A stretch of DNA of 64,000 nucleotides, from contig JAJVIC010000007.1 of assembly GCA_022072225.1 (NCBI GenBank), forward strand, positions 62,001-126,000, written 5' to 3'. The DNA comes from Bacteroidia bacterium (GTDB lineage: Bacteria; Bacteroidota; Bacteroidia; SXHM01). This document shows, piece by piece, positions 25,994-35,130 of this stretch; position 1 is the first letter of the stretch, and each line of letters starts with the position of its first letter. The notes beneath the pieces are model-generated. The model was not told the DNA's origin. It did no database searches and was given only the letters and a program-made list of their open reading frames with translations. The translations under genes were made by a program, and so were the position numbers.

Positions 25994-26926
25994 TTAAAAA
26001 ATAAACTTAGTGCTTATTGATTGGTAATTATGAACGCTGCGGATAACATCGGCAAAAAGCGGAGCTACTGAAAGCACTTTTATTTTGCTGCTTTGTTTGC
26101 GCAGGGGTATTGTATTGGTTACTATGAGTTCGGTAAGTTTCGATGCTTCTAATTTTTCATACGCATCGCCCGAAAGCAAGGGGTGTGTAATACATGCACG
26201 AACGCTGGCTGCTCCTTTGTCCATCATCATATCGGCAGCTTTTACCAGTGTTCCGCCTGTATCTATAATATCATCTACCAGCACCACATCTTTGCCAACA
26301 ATATCACCGATAACGGTCATACTGTGTACTTCATTTGCCACCTTTCGCTGTTTGTAGCAAATGGCCAAATCAACGTTCAGGTTTTTGGCATAGGCATTGG
26401 CCCTGCGGGTTCCTCCGACATCGGGTGTAGCCATTACTAAATTGGGCAGGTTCAGATTTTTCAGATAGTCCAAAAAGAGGAATGACGAGTATAAATGGTC
26501 AACCGGAACATTGAAAAAGCCTTGTATCTGGTCGGCATGTAAATCCATGGTTATAATACGGGTAACGCCTGCAGTGCTCAACAGGTCGGCAACTAATTTT
26601 GCTCCGATTGAAACGCGGGGCTTGTCTTTTCTGTCCTGACGGGCAAAGCCGAAATAAGGGATAACCGCCACAATCTGCTTGGCCGAAGCACGTTTTGCCG
26701 CATCTACCATCAACAGCAGTTCAAGCAGGTTATCGGCAGGCGGGAACGTGCTTTGTACGATAAAAACATCTTCGCCACGGATACTTTCGCCAAAAGCCGG
26801 CTCAAATTCACCGTCTTTAAAACGTGCAACCGATGATTTTCCCAACGGAATACCATAGGCCTCAACTATTTGCTTACCTAAGTAAAGCGAAGACTCACAC
26901 GAAAATATTTTTACTTCAAACGGCAT
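25994..26926 (-). CDS. prs: Ribose-phosphate pyrophosphokinase
   Basis: 310 aa. Makes PRPP from ribose 5-phosphate and ATP for purine, pyrimidine, His, Trp and NAD synthesis. Visible are the ATP-site PYFGFARQDRKDKPR segment, the cation-binding DLHADQIQGFF motif and the PRPP loop VLVDDIIDTGGTL. The length and order of motifs are those of class I bacterial enzymes. It leads the prs-rplY-pth group. Confidence 0.97.
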   Translation of the reverse strand: MPFEVKIFSCESSLYLGKQIVEAYGIPLGKSSVARFKDGEFEPAFGESIRGEDVFIVQSTFPPADNLLELLLMVDAAKRASAKQIVAVIPYFGFARQDRKDKPRVSIGAKLVADLLSTAGVTRIITMDLHADQIQGFFNVPVDHLYSSFLFLDYLKNLNLPNLVMATPDVGGTRRANAYAKNLNVDLAICYKQRKVANEVHSMTVIGDIVGKDVVLVDDIIDTGGTLVKAADMMMDKGAASVRACITHPLLSGDAYEKLEASKLTELIVTNTIPLRKQSSKIKVLSVAPLFADVIRSVHNYQSISTKFIF

Positions 26927-26944
26927 TTTTCTTTGAAAAGGGAC

Positions 26945-26953
26945 GCGAAGATA
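26945..26953 (-). promoter_or_regulatory. -7 promoter element of prs
   Basis: The minus strand reads TATCTTCGC, TAnnTTTGC with one change, about 18 bases before the prs ATG. Confidence 0.5.
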
Positions 26954-26996
26954 GAGAAAAACTGCAATGAAGCAAGCACAAAGGCAGAATTATGCC

Positions 26997-27938
26997 TTAT
27001 TTTGACCAAATACGGGTATTCAGATTTAAATCATCAATAATACTGAGGCAATCACACAATTCGTTGTAAAAAACCCGGATATAATCGGAATTGGTGATGC
27101 TTTCTTTAAACTTAGGCTCAAACAAATTGCCGCTGTTTTCAAATGCGAGAAATACTTTTGAATTGATAAAAGAAAGATAAACCTTGGTGTTGTAGTTCTT
27201 TTTAAGGTCTAAAATACGCTGTATCATGGAAGTACTGAGAATGTAACGGGCTTCTACCTGGTCATTGCTGTAAACCACAAATTCTTTTTCAAAGTCAGCA
27301 TTTTCCATGTGCACCACCTGCTCGCGCGAAAAATTCCACGATTGCAGTTTTTTGCCCAGAAAGCCGAACAGCTTTTCTGCTGTATCGGGAAGCACAATGG
27401 TATGTCCTTTAAAATTTTTATGAAAATCGGCAATCATAAAAAGACCTTTGAAAATGGTAACATAATAGGTTTGCCCTTTGTTGCCTCTGCGCCTTTCCTG
27501 AGCATGTATTTCCGAAAACTCAACTTCGGTTTTATCTACCAAACCACTGATATAGTCCTCGCCCGAATATTTGTCGGCACGGCCGGTAAAAATCCTGCTT
27601 TCAAAATATTTTTCTTTTGAAATAAACAGTGATTTATTATAAACCAGACTGGGATTTACCGCCTGAATAATGCGATGAAAAACCTTGTCTTTGAATTCGT
27701 TTTTATATCGTTTTTCTTTGGGGTAATAGCCCAGAAAATAAAAAGCGGCTGCAATTAATCCGCCAATAAAAATGGTAGCCGGATGCCTTACAAAAAGCAG
27801 AACTACAACCGTTGCAACGCCAATGCCGATGGTAATGTTGCGCCATTTTTTAGCGCTCTTGTATTGCTGCTGGCGCGACAGTTCCAGTTCTTCCAGTTGC
27901 GGAAGAAGTTCGGAAAAGATTTGGTCAAAGGGTTTCAT
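26997..27938 (-). CDS. DUF3137 family membrane protein
   Basis: This 313-aa protein has two close membrane segments at residues about 33-48 and 53-70 (ITIGIGVATVVVLLFV, TIFIGGLIAAAFYFLGYY), then a soluble domain with FISKEKYFESRIFTGRADKYSGEDYI. This is the DUF3137 family, which in many genomes sits next to lemA, as here. The function is unknown; a membrane partner of LemA is plausible. A REP-like element separates it from lemA without apparent loss of the pairing. Confidence 0.85.
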   Translation of the reverse strand: MKPFDQIFSELLPQLEELELSRQQQYKSAKKWRNITIGIGVATVVVLLFVRHPATIFIGGLIAAAFYFLGYYPKEKRYKNEFKDKVFHRIIQAVNPSLVYNKSLFISKEKYFESRIFTGRADKYSGEDYISGLVDKTEVEFSEIHAQERRRGNKGQTYYVTIFKGLFMIADFHKNFKGHTIVLPDTAEKLFGFLGKKLQSWNFSREQVVHMENADFEKEFVVYSNDQVEARYILSTSMIQRILDLKKNYNTKVYLSFINSKVFLAFENSGNLFEPKFKESITNSDYIRVFYNELCDCLSIIDDLNLNTRIWSK

Positions 27939-27948
27939 TCTTTCTGAG

Positions 27949-28012
27949 CGTCATCCTGAACTTGTTTCAGGGTCTTAAAATTCAGAGATGCTGAAACAAG
28001 TTCAGCATGACG
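27949..28012. repeat. REP-like hairpin between lemA and DUF3137
   Basis: GTCATCCTGAACTTGTTTCA and GCTGAAACAAGTTCAGCATG arms in the same family as 473-534. It occupies essentially the whole 77-base gap of what looks like a two-gene operon. Confidence 0.8.
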
Positions 28013-28015
28013 ATT

Positions 28016-28579
28016 CTACTTCTTAAACATTTCCCCTACGTTCACATTCTCGCGTTCGCCCGCAGGAATTTCAAACGATGCCTTACGCTGATAGCCCAAC
28101 ATTTTTGCAACAAGGTTAGAAGGAAACATTTCCACTCCGTTGTTGTATTCAAACACCGAAGCATTGAATGCCCTGCGTGAAGCAGATATTTGCTCTTCCA
28201 CCTCATTCAGCGCAGCCTGCAGTTGCAGAAAATTGGTGTTCGCTTTCAGGTCGGGATAATTTTCAACTGCAACTCTTATCTGTCCTAATGCAGCCCCCAA
28301 TTTATTTTCCAGATCAAAACGTTCGCTGCTGCCGTCAGGTGCTTTCATTACCGAGTTGCGCAGTTCAGTAATTTTGGTGAGCAAACCACTTTCGTACTGC
28401 ATGTATTGTTTTACCGATTCCACTAAATTCGGAATCAGATCTCTGCGTTTTTTCAGCATCACGTCAATACTGCTGAAGGCATACTCCACATTGTTTTTCT
28501 TGGAGATAAGTCCGTTGTAAATAACAATGAAAATAAGGATTGGCACTAAAATGAGTGCGGCAAGAATTAAAAATGGCAT
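28016..28579 (-). CDS. lemA: LemA family protein
   Basis: This 187-aa protein has one N-terminal membrane helix (residues 3-22) and the long helical LemA domain. Signatures are NNVEYAFSSIDVMLKKRRDLIPNLV, NFLQLQAALNEVEEQISASRR, AFNASVFEYNNGVEMFPSN and the aromatic tail region. It is a membrane-anchored helical scaffold of unclear role. It heads a probable operon with the DUF3137 gene. Confidence 0.92.
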   Translation of the reverse strand: MPFLILAALILVPILIFIVIYNGLISKKNNVEYAFSSIDVMLKKRRDLIPNLVESVKQYMQYESGLLTKITELRNSVMKAPDGSSERFDLENKLGAALGQIRVAVENYPDLKANTNFLQLQAALNEVEEQISASRRAFNASVFEYNNGVEMFPSNLVAKMLGYQRKASFEIPAGERENVNVGEMFKK

Positions 28580-28605
28580 GGCTATGTGGTTTTAGTTTGT
28601 TTGTT

Positions 28606-28613
28606 CAAATGTA
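28606..28613 (-). promoter_or_regulatory. -7 promoter element of lemA
   Basis: The minus strand reads TACATTTG, a perfect TAnnTTTG, 26 bases before the ATG. Confidence 0.6.
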
Positions 28614-28619
28614 AAAAAA

Positions 28620-29759
28620 TTATGAAAGAGCATTCTTCAAATCCTCAATTAAATCCTCTGCATCTTCAATTCCTATGCTCAAACGAATGAGTGAATCAAC
28701 AACTCCTGTCTTCTCGCGTTCGGCTTTTGGAATAGATGCATGTGTCATGGTTGCAGGATGACCGATTAATGATTCAACGCCTCCCAATGATTCTGCAAGT
28801 GAGAATAGCTTTGTTCCTGACAATACTTTGGTTGCTGCTGCAATGCTGTTATCTTTCAGTGTGAACGAAACCATTCCCCCGAAACCGCACATTTGTTTTT
28901 TAGCAACGGCATGTCCGGGATGAGTTGGAAAACCGGGCCAATAGACTTTGTCAACCTTCGGATGTTTTACTAACCAGTTGGCAATTATTTCTCCGTTTTC
29001 GCAGTGTTGTTTCATACGCAGGTGCAATGTTTTAATTCCGCGCAAAACCAGAAAACAATCCTGAGGACCGGGAACAGCACCGCAGGAGTTTTGAATAAAA
29101 GCCAGACGTTGTGCCAGCTCATCATCATTCACACAAAGTGCGCCCATTACAACATCAGAGTGTCCGCCCAGGTATTTTGTAACACTGTGCATCACAATAT
29201 CAGCACCCAAGTCCATGGGCGTTTGCAGATAAGGAGTTGCAAACGTATTGTCAACCGCGAGCAGGATGTTATGTTTTTTTGCTATTGCAGAATAGGCAGC
29301 AATATCAATCACATTCAACATGGGATTGGTTGGTGTTTCAATCCAGAAAAGTTTGGTGTTCGGGGTTACCAATTTTTCTGCCGCTGCAATATCTGTCATC
29401 GGAACAAAGTGAAATTTTATTCCATAGGCTTCAAATATTTTTGTGAAGATGCGATACGTTCCGCCATACAAATCATTGGTAGAAATTACCTCATCACCGG
29501 GCTTCAGCAATTTTACCACACAATCAATAGCTCCCATTCCGCTGCTGAAACACAAGCCGTGTTTAGCATTTTCCAATGCCGCAAGATTATTTTGCAATGC
29601 TGTGCGCGTTGGGTTTTGTGTGCGCGAATATTCATAACCTTTGTGGTTGCCCGGAGCGGCCTGCACATAGGTTGAAGTTTGATAAATAGGAGTCATAATG
29701 GCTCCTGTAGTTGGGTCGGGTTCTACTCCCGCGTGTATTGCTTTGGTTGCGAATTTCAT
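28620..29759 (-). CDS. metB: Cystathionine gamma-synthase (trans-sulfuration PLP enzyme)
   Basis: 379 aa, Cys/Met metabolism PLP-dependent family. The PLP lysine is in MHSVTKYLGGHSDVVMGA, the cofactor-binding Tyr/Arg segment is GYEYSRTQNPTR, and DLYGGTYRIF and FWIETPTNP are typical of the gamma-synthase/lyase subgroup. It forms or splits cystathionine in Met/Cys interconversion. Synthase versus lyase cannot be separated by motif alone, so metB is the most likely name. It has its own promoter and is not clearly in an operon with lemA. Confidence 0.9.
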   Translation of the reverse strand: MKFATKAIHAGVEPDPTTGAIMTPIYQTSTYVQAAPGNHKGYEYSRTQNPTRTALQNNLAALENAKHGLCFSSGMGAIDCVVKLLKPGDEVISTNDLYGGTYRIFTKIFEAYGIKFHFVPMTDIAAAEKLVTPNTKLFWIETPTNPMLNVIDIAAYSAIAKKHNILLAVDNTFATPYLQTPMDLGADIVMHSVTKYLGGHSDVVMGALCVNDDELAQRLAFIQNSCGAVPGPQDCFLVLRGIKTLHLRMKQHCENGEIIANWLVKHPKVDKVYWPGFPTHPGHAVAKKQMCGFGGMVSFTLKDNSIAAATKVLSGTKLFSLAESLGGVESLIGHPATMTHASIPKAEREKTGVVDSLIRLSIGIEDAEDLIEDLKNALS

Positions 29760-29778
29760 TTCTAAAAAATTTGAGTGA

Positions 29779-29786
29779 CAAAAGTA
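29779..29786 (-). promoter_or_regulatory. -7 promoter element of metB
   Basis: The minus strand reads TACTTTTG, a perfect TAnnTTTG, 19 bases before the ATG. Confidence 0.6.
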
Positions 29787-29790
29787 AAAT

Positions 29791-29822
29791 AAAAAAGCCG
29801 CTCCAATCGGAACGGCTTTTTT
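29791..29822. terminator. Bidirectional terminator
   Basis: AAAAAAGCCGCTCC, loop AATC, GGAACGGCTTTTTT. It serves the T9SS gene that ends at 29871 on the minus strand. Confidence 0.75.
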
Positions 29823-29833
29823 AGCACTCTGCT

Positions 29834-29867
29834 CCCCTCTCCAAAAGGAGAGGGGCCGGGGGTGAGG
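29834..29867. repeat. CCCCTCTCC hairpin repeat, copy A
   Basis: CCCCTCTCC-AAAA-GGAGAGGGG followed by CCGGGGGTGAGG. An inverted copy lies at 31604-31638, so the two bracket the T9SS gene at 29871-31472. Confidence 0.8.
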
Positions 29868-29870
29868 TTT

Positions 29871-31472
29871 TTACTGCACCACCAACCTCATACTATTTCT
29901 TCTGTCTTTAAATGCCAGTTCAACAACATACACTCCGCGCTCAAATTTAGTTGCCGGAATTTCAAATCGTGTTCCTGTTGCATTAACTGCCGAGAAAACA
30001 TTGCGGCCTGTAATGTCATAAACAGCAACATTGAACTGTTCGTTATCCGGATTTGTGAAAAGTAACGTTGCATCATCTTTCGCAGGGTTCGGATACAGAA
30101 TAATATCCATTGTGGCTGATGTATTCAACTCGGTGTTGTTTGCAAAGGCAGGTGCCTCAGGTGCAAACGGTCCGGTATTTTCAGTAAAGTCTTTTGAGTA
30201 GCGGTCAACATTTTTCTGCATCTCTTCAAAACTTCCTGCAAGGTGGTAAGCAACAGAAATCTTTTTTATTGCCCCTGCTTTAAATTCAAACGGACCAACC
30301 AAGCCCAAACCTCTTCTGTCACCCGCAATGTTCTCTAATGATCTTTCATTCCATCCGGTTTTTGTTGTTGGATTTCCGTCAAACATAAAAGCGCAGCGCT
30401 CTGTTCCGCCTTTGGCAGTTCCGCCTTGTGTTATCATCATTCCATCGCGCCAGTATCCGTTCAGGTAGTGATAATAATCTTCTGGGAAATATGGGTTTCC
30501 GCTCAGCGACCAATCGTTGTTATAGGTCATGTAATTATCAAACTTTTCTGTCAGTAGAGTAACCGACATGTATGGTGTCTGTGTTTTACCAAATACCTCT
30601 GCATCTTTGCTTTCATCGGCATTGTAGCCATAATAGGTATTACGTTTTACATCAATTCCGGCATACTCGTCATACACGTTTGCACCTAAATCAATATCGG
30701 TAAATACACCCAGTTTTGTGTCGGTATAATCAAAGCCTGAACGGTTGATAATGGTGAAATCTACAAACACCGTGTTATTGTATGCTTTCACTCGCTCATC
30801 AAATGCATAAGCCAGGCCGATTACTTCCATACCCATTTTCCAGGTGTTTGACTCGGTGTGCTCACCGCGGTGGTCGTTGAAGATAAACAGCACCGCTTCA
30901 TCACCTTTTATAGATGGGTAGTCACCGTTTTGCGGGTCGTAAATTCCGTTACCGTTTGCATCTGCAAAAGGCGCAAGGTTAGGTGATTGTCCCTTTTCAA
31001 TATCACCCGATGCCGGCCAGTTGGCAATAACTTCGGGCATCATGTATTCAGGATTGGCAAAGTTAGCCATGTGATTTTTCACTTCTTCTTTGGTGATTTT
31101 CCAGACACGATTCCATTTCTCGTCTTCGGCAGCAGAATAAAATTCTTCTTTCATTACAGGGCCCGGAAAAATATCGGTTCCCCACTGACCAAAGGTGGGT
31201 GCATAAATATGATACTTGTTGCTTTCCTTACCGCCCATCCAGATGCCGGCAATGTGAACGGCATGTTTGCCCTCCGTGCTCTTTATTTCAAATCCCTTCT
31301 TCTCCATGTCGGGTGCATCAATCATGTTTCCGAACAGGCGACCATTGGCGTTAATGGTTGCCCGGATGTTGTTGATGTCAAGCACATCGGAGTTAACTGT
31401 TGTTTGTGCTGTTGCGGAAAATCCGGCAAGCAGCAATGCAAATGCTGATGATTTTAGTAGTGTGTTGTTCAT
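29871..31472 (-). CDS. T9SS type A secreted protein, unknown passenger
   Basis: 533 aa. Signal peptide 1-22 (ending FSATAQ). The passenger (residues 25-450) is a conserved Bacteroidota type with DINNIRATINANGRLF, AVHIAGIWMGGKESN, ADANGNGIYDPQNGDYP, GMEVIGLAYAF, IINRSGFDYTDTKLGVFTDIDLG and an ECF-like AFKDRRNSMRLVVQ end. The C-terminus has a type A sorting domain (IILYPNPAKDDATLLF, VAVYDITGRNVF). The calcium-like DANGNGIYD segment is visible. It probably sits on the cell surface; I cannot give an activity. Confidence 0.85.
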   Translation of the reverse strand: MNNTLLKSSAFALLLAGFSATAQTTVNSDVLDINNIRATINANGRLFGNMIDAPDMEKKGFEIKSTEGKHAVHIAGIWMGGKESNKYHIYAPTFGQWGTDIFPGPVMKEEFYSAAEDEKWNRVWKITKEEVKNHMANFANPEYMMPEVIANWPASGDIEKGQSPNLAPFADANGNGIYDPQNGDYPSIKGDEAVLFIFNDHRGEHTESNTWKMGMEVIGLAYAFDERVKAYNNTVFVDFTIINRSGFDYTDTKLGVFTDIDLGANVYDEYAGIDVKRNTYYGYNADESKDAEVFGKTQTPYMSVTLLTEKFDNYMTYNNDWSLSGNPYFPEDYYHYLNGYWRDGMMITQGGTAKGGTERCAFMFDGNPTTKTGWNERSLENIAGDRRGLGLVGPFEFKAGAIKKISVAYHLAGSFEEMQKNVDRYSKDFTENTGPFAPEAPAFANNTELNTSATMDIILYPNPAKDDATLLFTNPDNEQFNVAVYDITGRNVFSAVNATGTRFEIPATKFERGVYVVELAFKDRRNSMRLVVQ

Positions 31473-31603
31473 AGTATTTGATTTTAAAAACGTGAATAAA
31501 ATTAAGCAAAAATTTTTTTAGATACCAAAGGCTTTGTTAAAAAGTGTTAAAAGCATGTAATGGATGCAGGCAAGGGAATAATTCCATAAATTTATGGCTC
31601 ATA

Positions 31604-31638
31604 ACCTCACCCCAGCCCCTCTCCTGATAGGAGAGGGG
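31604..31638. repeat. CCCCTCTCC hairpin repeat, copy B (inverted)
   Basis: CCTCACCCCAG then CCCCTCTCC-TGATA-GGAGAGGGG. The hairpin ends 10 bases before the ATG at 31649 and so forms the leader of that gene, where a hairpin could affect translation. Confidence 0.8.
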
Positions 31639-31648
31639 GAAACAGCCA

Positions 31649-32314
31649 ATGAAATCACTAACAGGTATTTTCTTTTTTCTTTTCCTGTTCAGCATTACAA
31701 ATGCCCAGCAGCAGGATACCCTTTGGCTGAAAGAACATGCAGATACATTGCGTTACAAAACGGCAAAAGAAATAAAGCAACCTAAGCCTCTTCAAAAGAA
31801 AATAAGACCGGAACCGGTGGAACTGAAGCGCAACCTCATCTCCGTTAACATGCTTGATCTGATGCTGAAGAATATTTCGTTCAGCGTTGACTTTGTTCCG
31901 GGTGATGGAAAGTTTGGCATTACCATGCCGCTTACTTTTTACAGTCCCTTAGGCAAAGCGATTGAAAACTTTAACAGCAGCGATATGGGCAAGTACCATA
32001 AAGAACTGGCAACCTATATCCGTGCGGGTTTTGATTTTAATTATTACCCCATAGGGCAAAAAAAATATACTCCCGTAACAGGAGTATCCATGCAGGGTGC
32101 ATACATGAAACGCGATGTGGATGTGCAGGTAGATGAAAACAAGGGTGTTTATCAGGGTTTGTATTTTTATTTCATGGGTAAGACCGGATTACAATGTACC
32201 TACTGGAATCGTTTTACACTTTCCTTTATTGTTCATGCAGGAGTAAAAACTCCTGATGTGCAAACCTGGTATTTTGGTATGCTGGGTAATGTTGGGGTTG
32301 GGGTGAGGTTTTAA
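31649..32314 (+). CDS. Putative outer-membrane beta-barrel protein
   Basis: 221 aa with a signal peptide (1-19, ending TNAQ), a short basic linker, then alternating amphipathic strands (NISFSVDFVPGD, FGITMPLTFYSP, YIRAGFDFNYYPIG, FTLSFIVHAGVK) ending GNVGVGVRF. The terminal aromatic Phe is typical of outer-membrane barrels. It is about the size of an 8-strand barrel. No known family is recognised. Its stop codon overlaps the stop of the opposing lipoprotein gene by four bases. Confidence 0.7.
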   Translation: MKSLTGIFFFLFLFSITNAQQQDTLWLKEHADTLRYKTAKEIKQPKPLQKKIRPEPVELKRNLISVNMLDLMLKNISFSVDFVPGDGKFGITMPLTFYSPLGKAIENFNSSDMGKYHKELATYIRAGFDFNYYPIGQKKYTPVTGVSMQGAYMKRDVDVQVDENKGVYQGLYFYFMGKTGLQCTYWNRFTLSFIVHAGVKTPDVQTWYFGMLGNVGVGVRF

Positions 32315-32778
32315 TTTCTGCGTATTTTGAAATTAATACCGGAAGTGCATGGAATTCCACAACCCTGATGATAATTGTAATGCAATGAGTCATTGCTAAA
32401 ATTCACAGATAAACTGCCATAGCTACTTCCGCCTCCCCAATTTGAAGAATGACTACCTAAAATAGAAATTTTTAGGTTCTCGTCTGTTACGACTGTGGTT
32501 TGATTGTATGTAATAGTTAGCGTTAAGCACGAATCAAGAGTGCCTTGCTGCACAGCAACAAATACCGGTAGGCTATCATGGTTATTCAGGAATATCCACC
32601 CTGAGTCGGTTTGAGTCGGGTACGATGACCAATGATCGGAAACACCCTCATAACTACCTGTCCAATTGCTTAAATAATCAGCGTCTGCTTGTATATCTGA
32701 GAGGTATAAAACTTCCGCCTCACGGCAGGCCGACAACATAAGACAGATGCAAAGCGAAAAGGTAATTCTTATTTTCAT
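32311..32778 (-). CDS. Putative lipoprotein of unknown function
   Basis: About 155 aa. MKIRITFSLCICLMLSAC gives a lipobox with cysteine at residue 18. The rest is beta-rich with NWTGSYEGVSDHWSSYPTQT, SLTITYNQ-type strands and a Cys-containing end (GCGIPCTSGINFKIRRN). It resembles small lipocalin-like or DUF-type lipoproteins but I do not recognise a family. ATG at 32778 is chosen because it starts the lipoprotein signal; the frame extends further to 32835. It converges on the barrel gene with overlapping stops. Confidence 0.65.
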   Translation of the reverse strand: MKIRITFSLCICLMLSACREAEVLYLSDIQADADYLSNWTGSYEGVSDHWSSYPTQTDSGWIFLNNHDSLPVFVAVQQGTLDSCLTLTITYNQTTVVTDENLKISILGSHSSNWGGGSSYGSLSVNFSNDSLHYNYHQGCGIPCTSGINFKIRRN

Positions 32779-32912
32779 ACTTGTCCGGTAATTTGCCTTT
32801 AAAGGTACACAATTTAAATCTGACAGAGAGTCCATACGCTCCGGTCAGCATTACAAATCCTGACCAGCGGCTAACGCACATACAAGCCAACGAGAATAAT
32901 AACAAAACAGAT

Positions 32913-32955
32913 AATACTAAAAAGAGCGGGCAAAATGCCCGCTCTTTTTAGTATT
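32913..32955. terminator. Very strong bidirectional terminator
   Basis: Nineteen-base perfect arms (AATACTAAAAAGAGCGGGC and its complement) around AAAAT. The T-tract follows the GC stem in both directions. It lies 16 bases beyond the stop of the HAF-repeat gene. Confidence 0.9.
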
Positions 32956-32971
32956 AAACCACTTCGGGTTT

Positions 32972-34321
32972 TTAATTTTTAATAAGTCTTCCGGTTTTAA
33001 TTTCAGCAGAAGTTTGAACTGAAATTAAATAAACACCTGCTGCAAAATTTGAAATATCTACAACCTGTTTTCCGTTAATCTCTGATTTATAAATAAGCAA
33101 ACCTTCTGCAGAGGTTATTGATACGGTTGCCTTCCCGGTATTTTCAATTGCAATCAAATCAGTTGCCGGATTTGGATAAACAGTAAGTGCAGATGCTGTT
33201 GTCTCTTTTATTCCGGTTGAGGGAACAAGACTTACCCGGTATGTAAAATAGGTAGCGTTTAAAATATCAACTCCGTAACCTGCAATGTATGCTCCGTTGG
33301 GCGAAATTAAATCGGCTGTATATACCTGATAATTATCCGTAGTATAGCCTAAGACAGTATTGATGTACGCATTCAGTTCCTGAACTCCGTTTGCCTGTGT
33401 CCAGATAAACGGAGTTTGGGGATCGCCCCAAAGCATTCCGTCAAACCAGCCAACAACAACAGAACCATCGGCATTCATAGATGAAACATACCCGTTGCCC
33501 ACATTTGGCAGTGAACCTAAATTGATAATTCCTGAATCTTCACTCCAGATCCAGGGTTGGTAATTATTAGCATAATCACCGTAGCCCCCAATCCACACGC
33601 CATCTGCTGAAACGGCACTGCATTCGCCCATCTGGTTGTATTCATCTGCCGGGTCACCGGTGGTATCAATCAATATATATTCGTTAGGGAAATATCCTCC
33701 TGCCGGATTTTTGCGCCACACTGCAGATTTCCAGGGGCCGTTAAAATCCTGCCAGCCTACAATTAAACTGCCATCACCACTTGAGGCATTGGCTCTTGTG
33801 CTTTTTGCACTGTCATCAAACAAACTTCCCAAATCCATAAGGCCTTCCACTGCATTCCATGCTACGGCATGCGCATAGGCATTTCCGCCTGTTGTGTCGG
33901 CCCATGAATTGCCGGCTACTGTAGTTCCGTCACCGGATATAGTGAAACCTCCGCTTACCGTTCCGTCAATAATAAAACCAAGTGAACCAAGTGGAGTCCA
34001 CTGGCCTGTTGCAACTTCGTATCTCGCCATCTCCGGCCCGTTTAAACCAATGCTTGTACCCGAAATAAAAGCTCCGTTGGTTGAAAAACGCGCCTGCCCC
34101 CCAACTCCCAGTCCGGGTGCAACTCCGCCAATATCTGTAGTAGTTACTGAATCAGGATTCCAGATATAATAAGTGCCGCCCTGCGTTTTGTATCCGGCAA
34201 TAATACCCTGATCAGAAATTCCGGTTGCAGAAAAAATATCATCATACACTATAAACTGAGCTAAACTGCTGTTTACAGTAAAAGCCGCTGCAATAAATGT
34301 TGTGAGTAATTGTTGTTTCAT
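32972..34321 (-). CDS. T9SS type A secreted HAF-repeat protein
   Basis: 449 aa with a signal peptide (1-21). The passenger contains about six extracellular HAF-type repeats, which make a beta-propeller-like fold: ISDQGIIAGYKTQGGTYYIW, VSGDGSLIVGW-like segments (SSGDGSLIVGWQD, SADGVWIGGYGDY, NADGSVVVGWFDG) and AFIWTQANGVQELN. The C-terminal type A sorting domain is LTVYPNPATDLIAIEN to GRLIKN. It is a surface or shed protein of unknown ligand. Confidence 0.82.
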   Translation of the reverse strand: MKQQLLTTFIAAAFTVNSSLAQFIVYDDIFSATGISDQGIIAGYKTQGGTYYIWNPDSVTTTDIGGVAPGLGVGGQARFSTNGAFISGTSIGLNGPEMARYEVATGQWTPLGSLGFIIDGTVSGGFTISGDGTTVAGNSWADTTGGNAYAHAVAWNAVEGLMDLGSLFDDSAKSTRANASSGDGSLIVGWQDFNGPWKSAVWRKNPAGGYFPNEYILIDTTGDPADEYNQMGECSAVSADGVWIGGYGDYANNYQPWIWSEDSGIINLGSLPNVGNGYVSSMNADGSVVVGWFDGMLWGDPQTPFIWTQANGVQELNAYINTVLGYTTDNYQVYTADLISPNGAYIAGYGVDILNATYFTYRVSLVPSTGIKETTASALTVYPNPATDLIAIENTGKATVSITSAEGLLIYKSEINGKQVVDISNFAAGVYLISVQTSAEIKTGRLIKN

Positions 34322-34415
34322 TGTCTGTTTGTTTTTTTAGAGGTTAATAAATAATCGCGGTGCAATAGTAGGCACCCTGATTATTAAATTTTAGACAGTA
34401 CTGTACAGACAGAAA

Positions 34416-34982
34416 CTACGCGGAATTGCTGTCGGGAAGAGATTTGGTTTTTATCTCGCTGATGAAGATGATTATTTCTTTGAGAAAAACCTGCAGCCAT
34501 GAGTAGTTTATATTTTCGGCAGTAAGGCGGTGAAAGAAAATATCTGCCGTAATCCTGTAAATATTTTCGGCCACTTCGGGGGCTTGTTCCAGGCTGAGCA
34601 GCTGAGCCCATGCGCCAATTATTGCTTTCGATTCCAGGGTTATGGCTTTTTCAAATGCTGCTTTATAGGCCGGTATATGGCGGTTTACCCGCAGTTGCCG
34701 GTTAAACAAAACGTATTCTTTTTCTTCCACAATGGCCAGCAACAAATCGGGATCAATGGAGGTGCATCGTTTTAATTTTTCAATTGCCCGTTGCGATCTG
34801 AGGGTGTGATACGTCAGCATTTTTTCCTGAAAAACATCAAGGTCTGCAAAGTGGTGATAAAAAGAGGAACGGCTGATTCCCACTTTGCGGGCAATGGTAT
34901 CAACCTTTAGTCCGGCAGGACCATCGTTGGCAAACAAAGTGAAACCGGCTTCAACCCAGGGTTGTTCAATATCGTTTTTCAT
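34416..34982 (-). CDS. TetR/AcrR-family transcriptional regulator
   Basis: 188 aa. The N-terminal HTH is clear: GLKVDTIARKVGISRSSFYHHFADLDVFQEKML, residues about 22-55. The C-terminal helical ligand domain is unlike named subfamilies. No target gene is adjacent on a shared promoter, so it may act elsewhere. ATG at 34982 starts immediately before KNDIEQPWVEAG; the frame is open to 35003. Confidence 0.85.
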   Translation of the reverse strand: MKNDIEQPWVEAGFTLFANDGPAGLKVDTIARKVGISRSSFYHHFADLDVFQEKMLTYHTLRSQRAIEKLKRCTSIDPDLLLAIVEEKEYVLFNRQLRVNRHIPAYKAAFEKAITLESKAIIGAWAQLLSLEQAPEVAENIYRITADIFFHRLTAENINYSWLQVFLKEIIIFISEIKTKSLPDSNSA

Positions 34983-35077
34983 AAATCTGCTGCAGGAATG
35001 CAATAACAGGTTTGCAAAGCTGAGGGCTAATTTAATGAAAAGTTAAACGGGGAAACGTTAAGAAAATCCTATGCTCT

Positions 35078-35122
35078 CAGGTCGGGATTGCATTCCGATA
35101 GCTATCGGAACCTGACCAGCGG
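35078..35122. repeat. Hairpin repeat bracketing the HEPN/MNT pair, left copy
   Basis: Contains GATTGCATTCCGATAGCTAT followed by CGGAACCTGACCAGCGG. The centre TTCCGATAGCTATCGGAA is palindromic. The same 34-base core, in the same orientation, is at 35796-35837. Confidence 0.85.
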
Positions 35123-35130
35123 GAGAAACA

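Noticed and set aside
34384-34611. Alternative minus-strand frame inside the TetR gene
   Set aside because: Overlaps the clear TetR coding frame and has no start context or conserved motif.
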